Source: a virus
Direction: 5' to 3' (one strand)
DNA: 21,026 nt
IMG/VR virus record: IMGVR_UViG_3300030618_000673
Location: 1 to 21,026 of that record
Position numbers and translations under genes: made by a program. Within the stretch, counting starts at the first letter, position 1. The number at the start of each line of letters is the position of its first letter. The notes under the pieces were generated by a model, which worked only from the letters and a program-made list of their open reading frames with translations, was not told where the DNA came from and made no database searches. Below are positions 1 through 5,088 of the stretch, piece after piece.

Positions 1-412
1 TGGGCTCGGCATTGCTGATATATTGCGCCGCCCGGACGATGCCCCAAAAACAGGGGTTGCGCCAATGGGCATTTTTCACCACGCAACAGGCCGACGGCAT
101 CAGTGACAATAACACTACGACATCCAACCAAGTCGGATGATTAGCGATCACAATCACCGGTTTGCTGCGCGCCAGCAAGTCACGCCCCCGCACCTCAAGC
201 CGCATCACACCCAAGCGCTGCAAGGTGCCCATCAGAATGCTGAAAAACAGGTGTATCAATCCCGTCACCGCACGCGTGCGCGTTGCCCGGTGCGGCCACA
301 GCAACCCCAGAGGAAACAGCACCAGGGAAAACAGCAGTCCGCTTAGGCCAAACCCGACCATGCTCGCACCGGTGGCGAACCAGCGCCAGCCATAATCAAG
401 CCGCGCCAGCAC
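1..412 (-). CDS. Lysophospholipid acyltransferase family protein, partial (C-terminus off the left edge)
   Basis: Read on the minus strand from a GTG start at 412 this frame stays open to base 1 (about 137 residues). It begins VLARLDYGWRWFATG, followed by a hydrophobic segment (GLLFSLVLFPLGLLW) that looks like an N-terminal membrane anchor, then the acyltransferase block IANHPTWLD. That block gives the H-x4-D catalytic motif of 1-acylglycerol-3-phosphate acyltransferases (PlsC family). The family transfers an acyl chain from acyl-ACP or acyl-CoA to a lysolipid-like acceptor at the inner membrane. The start overlaps the end of the upstream ketoacyl-synthase-like gene by 17 bases, so the two are translationally coupled. 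KS-like protein followed by acyltransferase is the usual opening of aryl-polyene (flexirubin-like) clusters, so a role in anchoring the polyene acyl chain is inferred. The GTG start is chosen from the overlap and the family-like N-terminus. Confidence 0.82.
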   Translation of the reverse strand, partial: MLARLDYGWRWFATGASMVGFGLSGLLFSLVLFPLGLLWPHRATRTRAVTGLIHLFFSILMGTLQRLGVMRLEVRGRDLLARSKPVIVIANHPTWLDVVVLLSLMPSACCVVKNAHWRNPCFWGIVRAAQYISNAEP

Positions 413-1133
413 TATGCCTCCATTGCCATAGCGTAGCGCCATCGCCCCAGGACGCCGCCGTGCGGGATTCCAGACAATGCAGTAGCGCCTCGGCCTGACT
501 CGCCGAGTTCAGCGTTGCCGCGGGGTCAGGCGCGTACACGGACAAGATTGTTGCCGCATCGCACGCCAGCATCTGCGTTGCATCATGTGCCAGCAAGATG
601 GCGATCGCAACCGGCGCACCGCCGAGATCGTCCTGCGGGCCAAAGATCGGATCGCGCGGCTCATGGGCATAGACAAACAAAACCGGCTCCGCCGGATTCG
701 CAGCATATTGCGCATAGGCTTCGAGCAAACCGTAGCCCAGCGTTGCTGCGCCTGCCGAGATGGCAATCGCCGGCGAGCGGTCGTGGCGCGCAATCCCGAA
801 CACCCCCGCCATTGCATTCAACACCGACAAGCTGAAGGCCGTCGGCGACACCGGCTGCCGGTTTACCAAGTCATGCAAAATTTCAGTAGTCCGACGCAAC
901 TCTCCATGCTGAGAGGCAAACACCAAGCGCACATCGCCCGATCCGGCCACGCAATCATGGGCGACCTTCAGGCCCATTTTACCCAAACTACTGATGCGCC
1001 GGCGCAACATTGGCTCGACGTAACTGACGTCAGGCGCTTTTGCCGGCGTCGCGTCGATAGTCTCCGCAACTGCGCACGGCATAGGCCAGGCTGACCAGTG
1101 TTTGACGGGAAGCGTCCAGTGTAGATCGGGCAT
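396..1133 (-). CDS. Beta-ketoacyl synthase-like protein (PF13723-type, aryl polyene cluster)
   Basis: This 245-residue protein starts at an ATG and opens PDLHWTLPVKHWSAWP, the W-rich start typical of the short ketoacyl-synthase-like proteins that head aryl-polyene clusters. Family-like blocks follow: LRRRISSLGKMGLKVA (about 44-59), RLVFASQHGELRRTTEIL (about 70-87), and PTAFSLSVLNAMAGVFGIA (about 97-115). The stretch where a true ketosynthase carries its nucleophilic cysteine reads AISAGAATLGYGLLEA and has none, so it is probably a chain-length-factor-like or accessory partner rather than a complete condensing enzyme. Length agrees with the family (about 240). It is the promoter-proximal gene of a leftward operon with the acyltransferase. 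The leader upstream of 1133 carries an 11-bp inverted repeat. No strong Shine-Dalgarno is visible before the ATG. The family call is confident; pathway membership is inferred from gene order. Confidence 0.85.
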   Translation of the reverse strand: MPDLHWTLPVKHWSAWPMPCAVAETIDATPAKAPDVSYVEPMLRRRISSLGKMGLKVAHDCVAGSGDVRLVFASQHGELRRTTEILHDLVNRQPVSPTAFSLSVLNAMAGVFGIARHDRSPAIAISAGAATLGYGLLEAYAQYAANPAEPVLFVYAHEPRDPIFGPQDDLGGAPVAIAILLAHDATQMLACDAATILSVYAPDPAATLNSASQAEALLHCLESRTAASWGDGATLWQWRHSAGAA

Positions 1134-1161
1134 GTTATTTATCGGGCATCAAACGACAGCT

Positions 1162-1197
1162 CAATGCATCGCTGCGCAAACAGACCGCGATGCATTG
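1162..1197. promoter_or_regulatory. 11-bp perfect inverted repeat in the leader of the aryl-polyene operon
   Basis: CAATGCATCGC (1162-1172) and GCGATGCATTG (1187-1197) are exact reverse complements separated by 14 bases. They lie 29-64 bases upstream of the ATG at 1133 on the minus strand. This is either an operator for a dimeric regulator or an RNA hairpin in the 5' leader. No T-run follows it on the minus strand, so it is not a standard intrinsic terminator. The symmetry is certain; the function is inferred. Confidence 0.6.
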
Positions 1198-1236
1198 CCA
1201 TCGACAGGCTCAGGCTATTTCATACGAGATTCAATT

Positions 1237-1260
1237 CGGTCGGGCACAACCATCCGACCG
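1237..1260. repeat. 7-bp inverted repeat upstream of the aryl-polyene operon
   Basis: CGGTCGG (1237-1243) and CCGACCG (1254-1260) are exact reverse complements with a 10-base spacer, about 105-130 bases upstream of the start at 1133. It could be a second regulatory dyad. It is short, so chance cannot be excluded. Confidence 0.35.
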
Positions 1261-1804
1261 GACTAACACTGCACTCATTCTTTCTCAAATCGCGTATTAA
1301 AGAAAATCCCGGACCGGACTTGGATTTCAGGCGTTTTCAACGCGTGTTTAACCATACTGAATTATTTTGTTTTTATTAGCGAGAGGCGCGAATATTACAA
1401 ATTACTTACAAAAAACGACAATACCCGCCGGAATTGGGAAAATCGAAGGCGCAATCATACCGATGTTGCCCATACCTGTAATCAGAAATTTTAGATGCTA
1501 TCGTCGCGGGAAATACACACTGCCGAAATATGCCGCGACGGCCTGGTTTAGCCTCTCCACAGGTGCGGCACGTCAGCCTGGGTGCGCAGAAACTTGGGAT
1601 CGAAACATCATATTCAGACTGCCCGCCTCGGCCATAGTTTCATCGAATATCCCACACGCCCTCTGAATCGGGTCGACCGCATCGTAGCCTCGTTCATATC
1701 GGCACATACTCCTCAAAAAGAGCCAAAACGAGCCAAAAAGACCTCCCTATGCAGCCTACCCACCCAGCCTGCCCTCTCCAGCGTCGCCTGCCGACGCATC
1801 GCGA

Positions 1805-2398
1805 TCACTCCCCGCAGGCTTCGGCAAGCCATCCCTTGGACTCGAAGGCTCGCGACAATGCCGCAATCGTCTGCGCTCCGAGCTCTTCCATCATGCCCAT
1901 CATGCGCTGGTCGGCACGCCACGCAGTAGCTTGGGAAACCCCAGTATCGCGCGCAATTTTGCTGGGACTCAGACAATAACTTTCGCCGTGATCAAAATTG
2001 CGGATCACCAGCGCCCTGACCAGGGCGGCATTTTTGTGTACCGCCCGCGATGCGGCGACCAGGATTTCAATTGCCTGCGTACGCTGCGTCCCAGCGCCGT
2101 CGTAGCTGCAGGCAACCCAAGCACGCTGCGCTTCATTCAGCGTGCCCACCACCACGCGCGACACCCATGCCGCCTCCGCAACCCGGTCATAGCGGCTTTT
2201 CTTGTCGGTTACCGTACTCAATACAGTAGGAATATCGTAGTTGAGTATCACCGCCCCCGAAGCCGTCAGGACATCATAGAGTGTGCGCAAGGCTTGATCC
2301 ACCGAACGAAACATCGGCGCGTCCTGCACGGCGCGCGAGCCGACCGATACGCGGGGTGAAACGGCTTCACGCCCTTGGAGAATTCCCGAAAACGCCAT
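1805..2398 (-). CDS. Putative Q-type antiterminator / sigma-region-4-like HTH regulator
   Basis: A 197-residue protein starting at the ATG at 2398, which has a good Shine-Dalgarno (AAAGAGG, 2402-2408). The longer frame to 2464 has none, so I reject it. I do not recognise the N-terminal two thirds. The C-terminus has a helix-turn-helix: SPSKIARDTGVSQATAWR followed by a basic/hydrophobic helix (MMGMMEELGAQTIAAL). Ahead of it comes ALVIRNFDHGESYCLS, the layout of sigma-70 region 4 and of phage Q antiterminators (helix, G/S-rich turn, IA..xGVS). It is the last gene of the leftward run, after the Cro-like and winged-HTH genes, as expected for a delayed-early regulator. Four intrinsic terminators inside the tail operon and a long leader after the 4351 promoter would give an antiterminator a target. 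The regulator call is fairly safe; the Q function is inference. Confidence 0.5.
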   Translation of the reverse strand: MAFSGILQGREAVSPRVSVGSRAVQDAPMFRSVDQALRTLYDVLTASGAVILNYDIPTVLSTVTDKKSRYDRVAEAAWVSRVVVGTLNEAQRAWVACSYDGAGTQRTQAIEILVAASRAVHKNAALVRALVIRNFDHGESYCLSPSKIARDTGVSQATAWRADQRMMGMMEELGAQTIAALSRAFESKGWLAEACGE

Positions 2399-2476
2399 AC
2401 AAACCTCTTTCATATTTCGATTGTTTTTAAATTGATTTGCAAAACCAAGGTGCACACAGCGCATCGTGCAAATAGC

Positions 2477-2788
2477 TCAAAGCAGCTCATCCATCAGTGC
2501 TGCAGCACCCGCCGCGACCCTCACCGGCTTCACCAGACGGTGCGTGAATGGATCTCGGCGCGGCTCACCCTCCGTTACAAGACGATTCTTTTTCAACTCA
2601 CCAATACGCCCGCAAATGGATTGCAGCGGATAGCCCAGCGCGCGCGACAGCTCGTTGCGGCTCAAGCCCGTGACAGGACTGAGTTGCAGCAGATTCAAAA
2701 TCGCGCGCTGCTGAATCAGCGCTTGTTCGCGCTCCGGGTGCAGCGCACGCGGCATAGCATCGACCTTGAATTCATAAGGAGTGCTCAA
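2477..2788 (-). CDS. Phage winged helix-turn-helix protein
   Basis: This 103-residue protein starts at TTG (2788), which is well placed behind a near-perfect Shine-Dalgarno (AGGAGGTG, about 2794-2801). No ATG offers a comparable site. Residues about 27-72 form a winged helix: ILNLLQLSPVTGLSRNELS, then the recognition-helix-like LGYPLQSICGRIGELKKN and a wing RLVTEGEPRRDPFTHRLVKP. The pattern (R.EL...G.....I..RI.EL...LV...G.R..P.T.R.....) is common in small phage regulatory or replication-associated proteins. It is the middle gene of the leftward set. The leader contains one copy of the 13-bp operator motif (2976-2988). DNA binding is likely; the target is unknown. Confidence 0.65.
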   Translation of the reverse strand: MSTPYEFKVDAMPRALHPEREQALIQQRAILNLLQLSPVTGLSRNELSRALGYPLQSICGRIGELKKNRLVTEGEPRRDPFTHRLVKPVRVAAGAAALMDELL

Positions 2789-3209
2789 AAGACACCTCCT
2801 CGATGAAAACTCGGCTGCGCGATGACACCTGACTGGCAGGCACGAGGCCTCCGGCGCGGCAAAAATTCTGGTTTATTCAACATGTTTCGTTACGCTCTAA
2901 AAGATTGACAAACACATCCATGGACCCCGAACCCGCACAACATTGCGGACACAAGCTATCCACGAGCAACCAAACTATCCTTTTGGTAGTATTTATAGAC
3001 AAAAAAAATCCCAATAAAACCCCAGACCCCGGCCCTCCGAGCGTCTTGCCGGCTTACATACCTCCGGCTAACAGCCGGCGCCAACCTTTCAATACTTAGT
3101 TATCCCAAAAAACAACATCAGGACTGGTTCCGTCAGGAAAATTTCGTCTTGCATCGTGCGATTTCAGGACTATCGAAATTCGCTACCGGAGCTCGCCACG
3201 ATTCGCGCA
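2789..3209. other. Non-coding gap between leftward regulator genes
   Basis: About 420 bases without a credible gene on either strand. It holds the Shine-Dalgarno of the winged-HTH gene, an operator-like site at 2976-2988 and a small GC-rich dyad CCGGCT-AAC-AGCCGG (about 3063-3077). The dyad has no T-run on either strand and is not called as a terminator. The size of the gap suggests a separate leftward promoter for the two downstream genes, but I could not pick convincing -35/-10 boxes. Confidence 0.4.
2976..2988. promoter_or_regulatory. Operator-like site A (13-bp motif)
   Basis: TATCC-TTT-TGGTA, followed by GT. It has the same half-site spacing as the copies around the repressor genes (sites B, C, D) and lies in the leader of the leftward winged-HTH gene. 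Confidence 0.5.
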
Positions 3210-3437
3210 TCAGCCAGCCTCCGGCTTGGTCCGCTTTGCTTCGAGCAGCAGTAAGATATCCAACGTATGTCCCGTAATACGCGAGCTGGCAGAAGAAAGT
3301 TTCTTTGCAAGCTCATAACTGGGTCGTTTCCTCCCGTGCGCAATGTGTTTGAAGTAAGCATAACTCGTACCGGCATCGGCACAGACAGCTCGCACCTTGT
3401 CTGTTCCGACCATGCTCCAAAACTGCAACGCATTCAT
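3210..3437 (-). CDS. Cro-like / XRE-type small DNA-binding protein
   Basis: A 75-residue protein starting at the ATG at 3437, preceded by AAGGG. An upstream in-frame TTG at 3446 would add three residues and has a worse context. MNALQFWSMVGTDKVRAVCADAGTSYAYFKHIAHGRKRPSYELAKKL is a compact helix-turn-helix: KVRAVCADAGTS (helix 2 and turn), YAYFKHIAHG (recognition helix), RPSYELAKKL (helix 4). This resembles small YdaS/Cro-type phage regulators, which act as dimers on operators between divergent promoters. It is transcribed away from the CI-like gene at 3602, giving the classic divergent switch, with operators B and C in the 160-base intergenic region. It probably represses the opposing gene or its own; the direction of control is inferred. 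Confidence 0.7.
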   Translation of the reverse strand: MNALQFWSMVGTDKVRAVCADAGTSYAYFKHIAHGRKRPSYELAKKLSSASSRITGHTLDILLLLEAKRTKPEAG

Positions 3438-3462
3438 AGCGGCCAACCCTTATGACAAATAA

Positions 3463-3475
3463 TATCCAAATGGTA
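3463..3475. promoter_or_regulatory. Operator-like site B (13-bp motif)
   Basis: TATCC-AAA-TGGTA, continuing GTTTA. It lies 26 bases upstream of the Cro-like start, where the leftward promoter should be. On the minus strand TTGGTT lies just before it and a TATTAT-like box overlaps its left edge. The 18-bp extended form differs at only two positions from the reverse complement of site H (4686-4669). Confidence 0.6.
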
Positions 3476-3534
3476 GTTTAACCAAGCATGAATTGGAAGT
3501 ACCCAGGCAAAATTTAGCATCACGCCAGCCCTCT

Positions 3535-3557
3535 TAGAGTACCATTATGGTACTCTA
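3535..3557. promoter_or_regulatory. 23-bp palindromic operator (site C) between the divergent regulators
   Basis: The arms TAGAGTACCAT (3535-3545) and ATGGTACTCTA (3547-3557) are exact reverse complements around a single central T. The core TACCA-TTA-TGGTA (3540-3552) is the most symmetric copy of the recurring motif. It lies 45 bases upstream of the CI-like start and about 98 bases upstream of the Cro-like start. It is very probably the principal operator of the switch; which protein binds is not determined. Confidence 0.8.
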
Positions 3558-3601
3558 TCAACCAACAAAGGTATGTTTACCATTCACACGGAGTGAACCC
3601 G

Positions 3602-3988
3602 ATGGACATCAAACAAATCCGTTCGAAGAACTATCACTTCCTCTTCGGGCGCTTCAAAGCAAGCATTTGGGCTGAGTTTCCAGAGGAGCCGGAACGCGGC
3701 ATGCTCAAGCGCTTTGCCGAGAAGCTCGATTTGTCGGAAGCCTATATTTCTCATATCAATACCGGCTACAAACAGATCGGCGACAAAACCGCCAGGAAAT
3801 TTGAGCTGGCATTAAAACTACCTAACGGGTGGATGGACAAAGAACATCATGAAGGCGCCCCGCGTACCCCGGAAGAAGATGCTTTTGTCGCAGCCGCGGT
3901 CAAATTATATAGGGAGTCGCCCAATGAAGCACAAGCTATGTTGTTGAAAGCATTCAGCGATAAGCTGCATGCGGCCGGAACCAAATAA
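3602..3988 (+). CDS. CI-like HTH repressor without peptidase domain
   Basis: A 128-residue protein from the ATG at 3602, with Shine-Dalgarno CGGAG ending 8 bases upstream. The in-frame GTG at 3593 overlaps that ribosome site and is rejected. The N-terminal half is an XRE-type HTH: RGMLKRFAEKLDLSEAYISHINTGYKQIGDKTARKFELALKLPNGWMD. The recognition helix is around AYISHINTG, and the phrase L-x-L-P-x-G-W-M-D is typical of phage CI/C2 repressors. The C-terminal half (EEDAFVAAAVKLYRESPNEAQAMLLKAFSDKL) is a short helical region, not an S24/LexA peptidase, so RecA-stimulated self-cleavage is not expected. It reads divergently from the Cro-like gene across palindromic operator C and is followed after about 120 bases by a small unknown gene with the same leader style. 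It most likely keeps the tail operon silent. Confidence 0.78.
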   Translation: MDIKQIRSKNYHFLFGRFKASIWAEFPEEPERGMLKRFAEKLDLSEAYISHINTGYKQIGDKTARKFELALKLPNGWMDKEHHEGAPRTPEEDAFVAAAVKLYRESPNEAQAMLLKAFSDKLHAAGTK

Positions 3989-4046
3989 ATAAGAGCAGCG
4001 CACGGCATTTCCAATTTTTAGATAATTACAATCCATTTCACTATGC

Positions 4047-4059
4047 TACCATGTTGGTA
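4047..4059. promoter_or_regulatory. Operator-like site D (13-bp motif)
   Basis: TACCA-TGT-TGGTA is a perfect 5-bp-arm dyad with the same 3-base centre spacing as site C. It lies 48 bases upstream of the GTG at 4107, between the repressor gene and the next small gene, so it may control that gene separately. Confidence 0.6.
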
Positions 4060-4106
4060 TTATTTACCTGCTGCAAAGGCGGCGATAATTTCTACATGGA
4101 GTGAAT

Positions 4107-4334
4107 GTGATTACAGGATCGACGGCACACGAAGTCGTAATTGAATCGCTCGCAAACGCAGGGGCGGCTGACACTCGGGTCATGTTGCAACCAGCTGGCA
4201 ATAGTTCGATTTGTCAAAGTTTCGATGAAGCGCTATTTGTAAGCTTGCTTTCTACGGTACGGGCAAGCGAGCGCGCCGAGTTACTCTTGCAGCTTCGCCA
4301 GGTAGTAGATAGCAGCAAGAAAAAAAATCCATAA
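4107..4334 (+). CDS. Small unknown protein downstream of the repressor
   Basis: About 75 residues from the GTG at 4107, 5 bases after GGAG (4098-4101). An in-frame GTG at 4101 overlaps that ribosome site. The spacing copies the leader of the repressor gene (GGAGTGAA in both). I do not recognise the family. The C-terminal half (SFDEALFVSLLSTVRASERAELLLQLRQVVDSSKKKN) is an amphipathic helical segment with a basic tail. There is no membrane segment and no cysteine cluster; one cysteine is visible. It sits between operator D and the strong promoter at 4351, so a regulatory partner or antirepressor role is possible but unproven. No ATG start exists, which lowers confidence. Confidence 0.5.
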   Translation: MITGSTAHEVVIESLANAGAADTRVMLQPAGNSSICQSFDEALFVSLLSTVRASERAELLLQLRQVVDSSKKKNP

Positions 4335-4350
4335 AGGTAGTTTTTATCGC

Positions 4351-4379
4351 TTGACAGGGTGAATAGATCCAACTACTAT
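4351..4379 (+). promoter_or_regulatory. Strong sigma-70 promoter of the tail operon, overlapped by operators
   Basis: A perfect -35 box TTGACA (4351-4356) and TACTAT (4374-4379) are separated by exactly 17 bases, the best promoter I find by eye in the window. It points right, toward the structural operon. The -10 box coincides with operator-like site F (4374-4386), and site G (4385-4397) covers the predicted start region. The first likely gene downstream begins at 4753, leaving an untranslated leader of about 365 bases. This makes it the candidate late promoter. Confidence 0.7.
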
Positions 4380-4386
4380 TTAGCTA
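4374..4386. promoter_or_regulatory. Operator-like site F on the -10 box
   Basis: Read on the minus strand this is TAGCT-AAA-TAGTA followed by GTT, matching 10 of 13 positions of site B. It overlaps the -10 box of the 4351 promoter, so a bound repressor would block RNA polymerase. AACTACT (4371-4377) and AGTAGTT (4394-4400) also form a dyad that brackets sites F and G. Confidence 0.5.
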
Positions 4387-4604
4387 CCGTAACAGTAGTT
4401 TATCTGAGACAAGCTAAGCAGCGGAGAATACAGGCCTGACAAGGCCGGCCTTCTTGCTTGGACCACCTCATCGGGCAGAAGCACCGACCTATCCACGAGT
4501 ATGAGTCGCAGGTCTCCACGCGTTGAGTCATAAGCAATACAGCCGATGTGACAGCAACTGCCCGAACGTATCAGCTCATCAAGGCCCGACGATTCCACGG
4601 GCAT
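4380..4604 (-). CDS. Possible small unknown protein antisense to the tail-operon leader
   Basis: An open frame of 74 residues from an ATG at 4604 on the minus strand, running back to operator G. The sequence (for example CCHIGCIAYDSTRGDLRLIL and LLPDEVVQARRPALSGLY) is protein-like, with a hydrophobic C-terminal part and four cysteines, but I recognise no family. The nearest Shine-Dalgarno (GGAGG, about 4619-4623) is about 15 bases away, too far to be convincing. If real it would run against the tail operon and could interfere with its leader. It may equally be a chance frame. Confidence 0.25.
   Translation of the reverse strand: MPVESSGLDELIRSGSCCHIGCIAYDSTRGDLRLILVDRSVLLPDEVVQARRPALSGLYSPLLSLSQINYCYGS
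4385..4397. promoter_or_regulatory. Operator-like site G at the predicted start of transcription
   Basis: TACCG-TAA-CAGTA followed by GTTTA keeps the outer TACC...GTA positions and the GTTTA extension seen at site B. It overlaps site F by two bases and covers the region just after the -10 box of the 4351 promoter. Confidence 0.5.
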
Positions 4605-4752
4605 GATTCATTTGAATGACCTCCACTAGCCGCCGCGCCACCAGATGCATGGATTTTTCACGCTTATATAAACTACCGTTTAGATATTCTATATAAGCTG
4701 CGGCTAGCTTAGCTCTAGGTATTTGCTTTCCTCGCCAGGACCTTCTCAGATC
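4398..4752 (+). other. Long untranslated leader of the tail operon
   Basis: About 355 bases between the 4351 promoter and the first rightward gene, with no rightward frame worth calling. It contains the exact 12-bp palindrome AAGGCCGGCCTT (4441-4452) and operator-like site H (4674-4686) in an A+T-rich stretch (about 4655-4700). A long non-coding leader after a late promoter is the arrangement used by Q-type antitermination in lambdoid phages. That parallel is inference. Confidence 0.4.
4674..4686. promoter_or_regulatory. Operator-like site H upstream of the RyR-domain gene
   Basis: On the minus strand this reads TATCT-AAA-CGGTA followed by GTTTA, 16 of 18 positions identical to the extended site B. 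It lies in an A+T-rich stretch 67 bases upstream of the ATG at 4753 and may mark a second promoter or a repressor roadblock in the leader. Confidence 0.6.
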
Positions 4753-5088
4753 ATGAATCCAACGCAAATGGCGCGTATCGCGCATGAGGTCTATCGCGCG
4801 TATTGCGCATCGGTAGGCGGCGATCAACCTTTGCCTTGGGACAAGGTCTCACCGTGGCAGCGAGAAACTGCGGTCAACGACGTCGTGGTTTTGCGAAAGG
4901 GCCTAATGACACCGCACCGCATGCATGCCATCTGGTGTGAGCACAAAACCCGTGCCGGCTGGACTTTCGGCCCGATCGAAGACACTGTCCGCAAGACCCA
5001 CCCGCATCTCGTGCCCTATGACGCGCTACCCGCAACACTGCGCGCCAAGGATGCACTGTTGCACGCCGTGGTCCGCAATGCGCTTTAG
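4753..5088 (+). CDS. RyR-domain-like phage protein
   Basis: A 111-residue protein from the ATG at 4753. A TTG at 4723 would add ten poor-quality residues. The sequence follows the RyR domain (PF02026) pattern: QMARIAHEVYRAYCASVGG (helix 1), PWDKVSPWQRETAVNDVV (W-x6-W-Q-x5 block), HRMHAIWCEHKTRAGWTFGP, then THPHLVPYDALPATLRAKDALLHAVV, the very typical HP.LVPY..L....KAKD.L..AV end. Bacterial and phage RyR-domain proteins are usually stand-alone and about this size. The domain was named from ryanodine receptors, and its molecular role in phages is not established. It would be the first gene of the tail operon. The Shine-Dalgarno (AGGA, about 4737-4740) is rather far from the ATG. The family call is good; the function is open. 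Confidence 0.75.
   Translation: MNPTQMARIAHEVYRAYCASVGGDQPLPWDKVSPWQRETAVNDVVVLRKGLMTPHRMHAIWCEHKTRAGWTFGPIEDTVRKTHPHLVPYDALPATLRAKDALLHAVVRNAL

Larger units (their letters stand above)
1134..1804. other. Gene-poor boundary between chromosomal aryl-polyene genes and the phage-like region
   Basis: About 670 bases with no open frame that looks like protein. The left part is the probable leader/promoter region of the leftward aryl-polyene operon and holds two inverted repeats (1162-1197 and 1237-1260). The middle (about 1300-1470) is clearly more A+T-rich than its surroundings. At 1719-1740 GAGCCAAAA occurs twice in quick succession. A small hairpin (GCGTCG-5-CGACGC, 1781-1797) lies just past the stop codon of the leftward gene at 1805. 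It has no T-run on the minus strand, so it is not a convincing terminator. No tRNA, integrase or recognisable attachment site is visible, but the element's left junction should lie here. Confidence 0.5.

Noticed and set aside
585-1094. A 169-codon rightward frame over the ketoacyl-synthase-like gene
   Set aside because: Arg/His/Cys-rich antisense shadow; the leftward frame shows family motifs.
2905-3099. A 64-codon rightward frame in the gap between the leftward regulators
   Set aside because: Pro/Asn/Thr-rich, no ribosome site, crosses operator-like site A.
4441-4452. AAGGCCGGCCTT palindrome as a terminator in the leader
   Set aside because: A 4-bp stem at best in RNA and no T-run after it; it may be chance or a protein site.
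4579-4827. An 82-codon leftward frame overlapping the RyR-domain gene
   Set aside because: Needs a TTG start with the only Shine-Dalgarno-like bases touching it, and 75 bases are antisense to a recognised gene.
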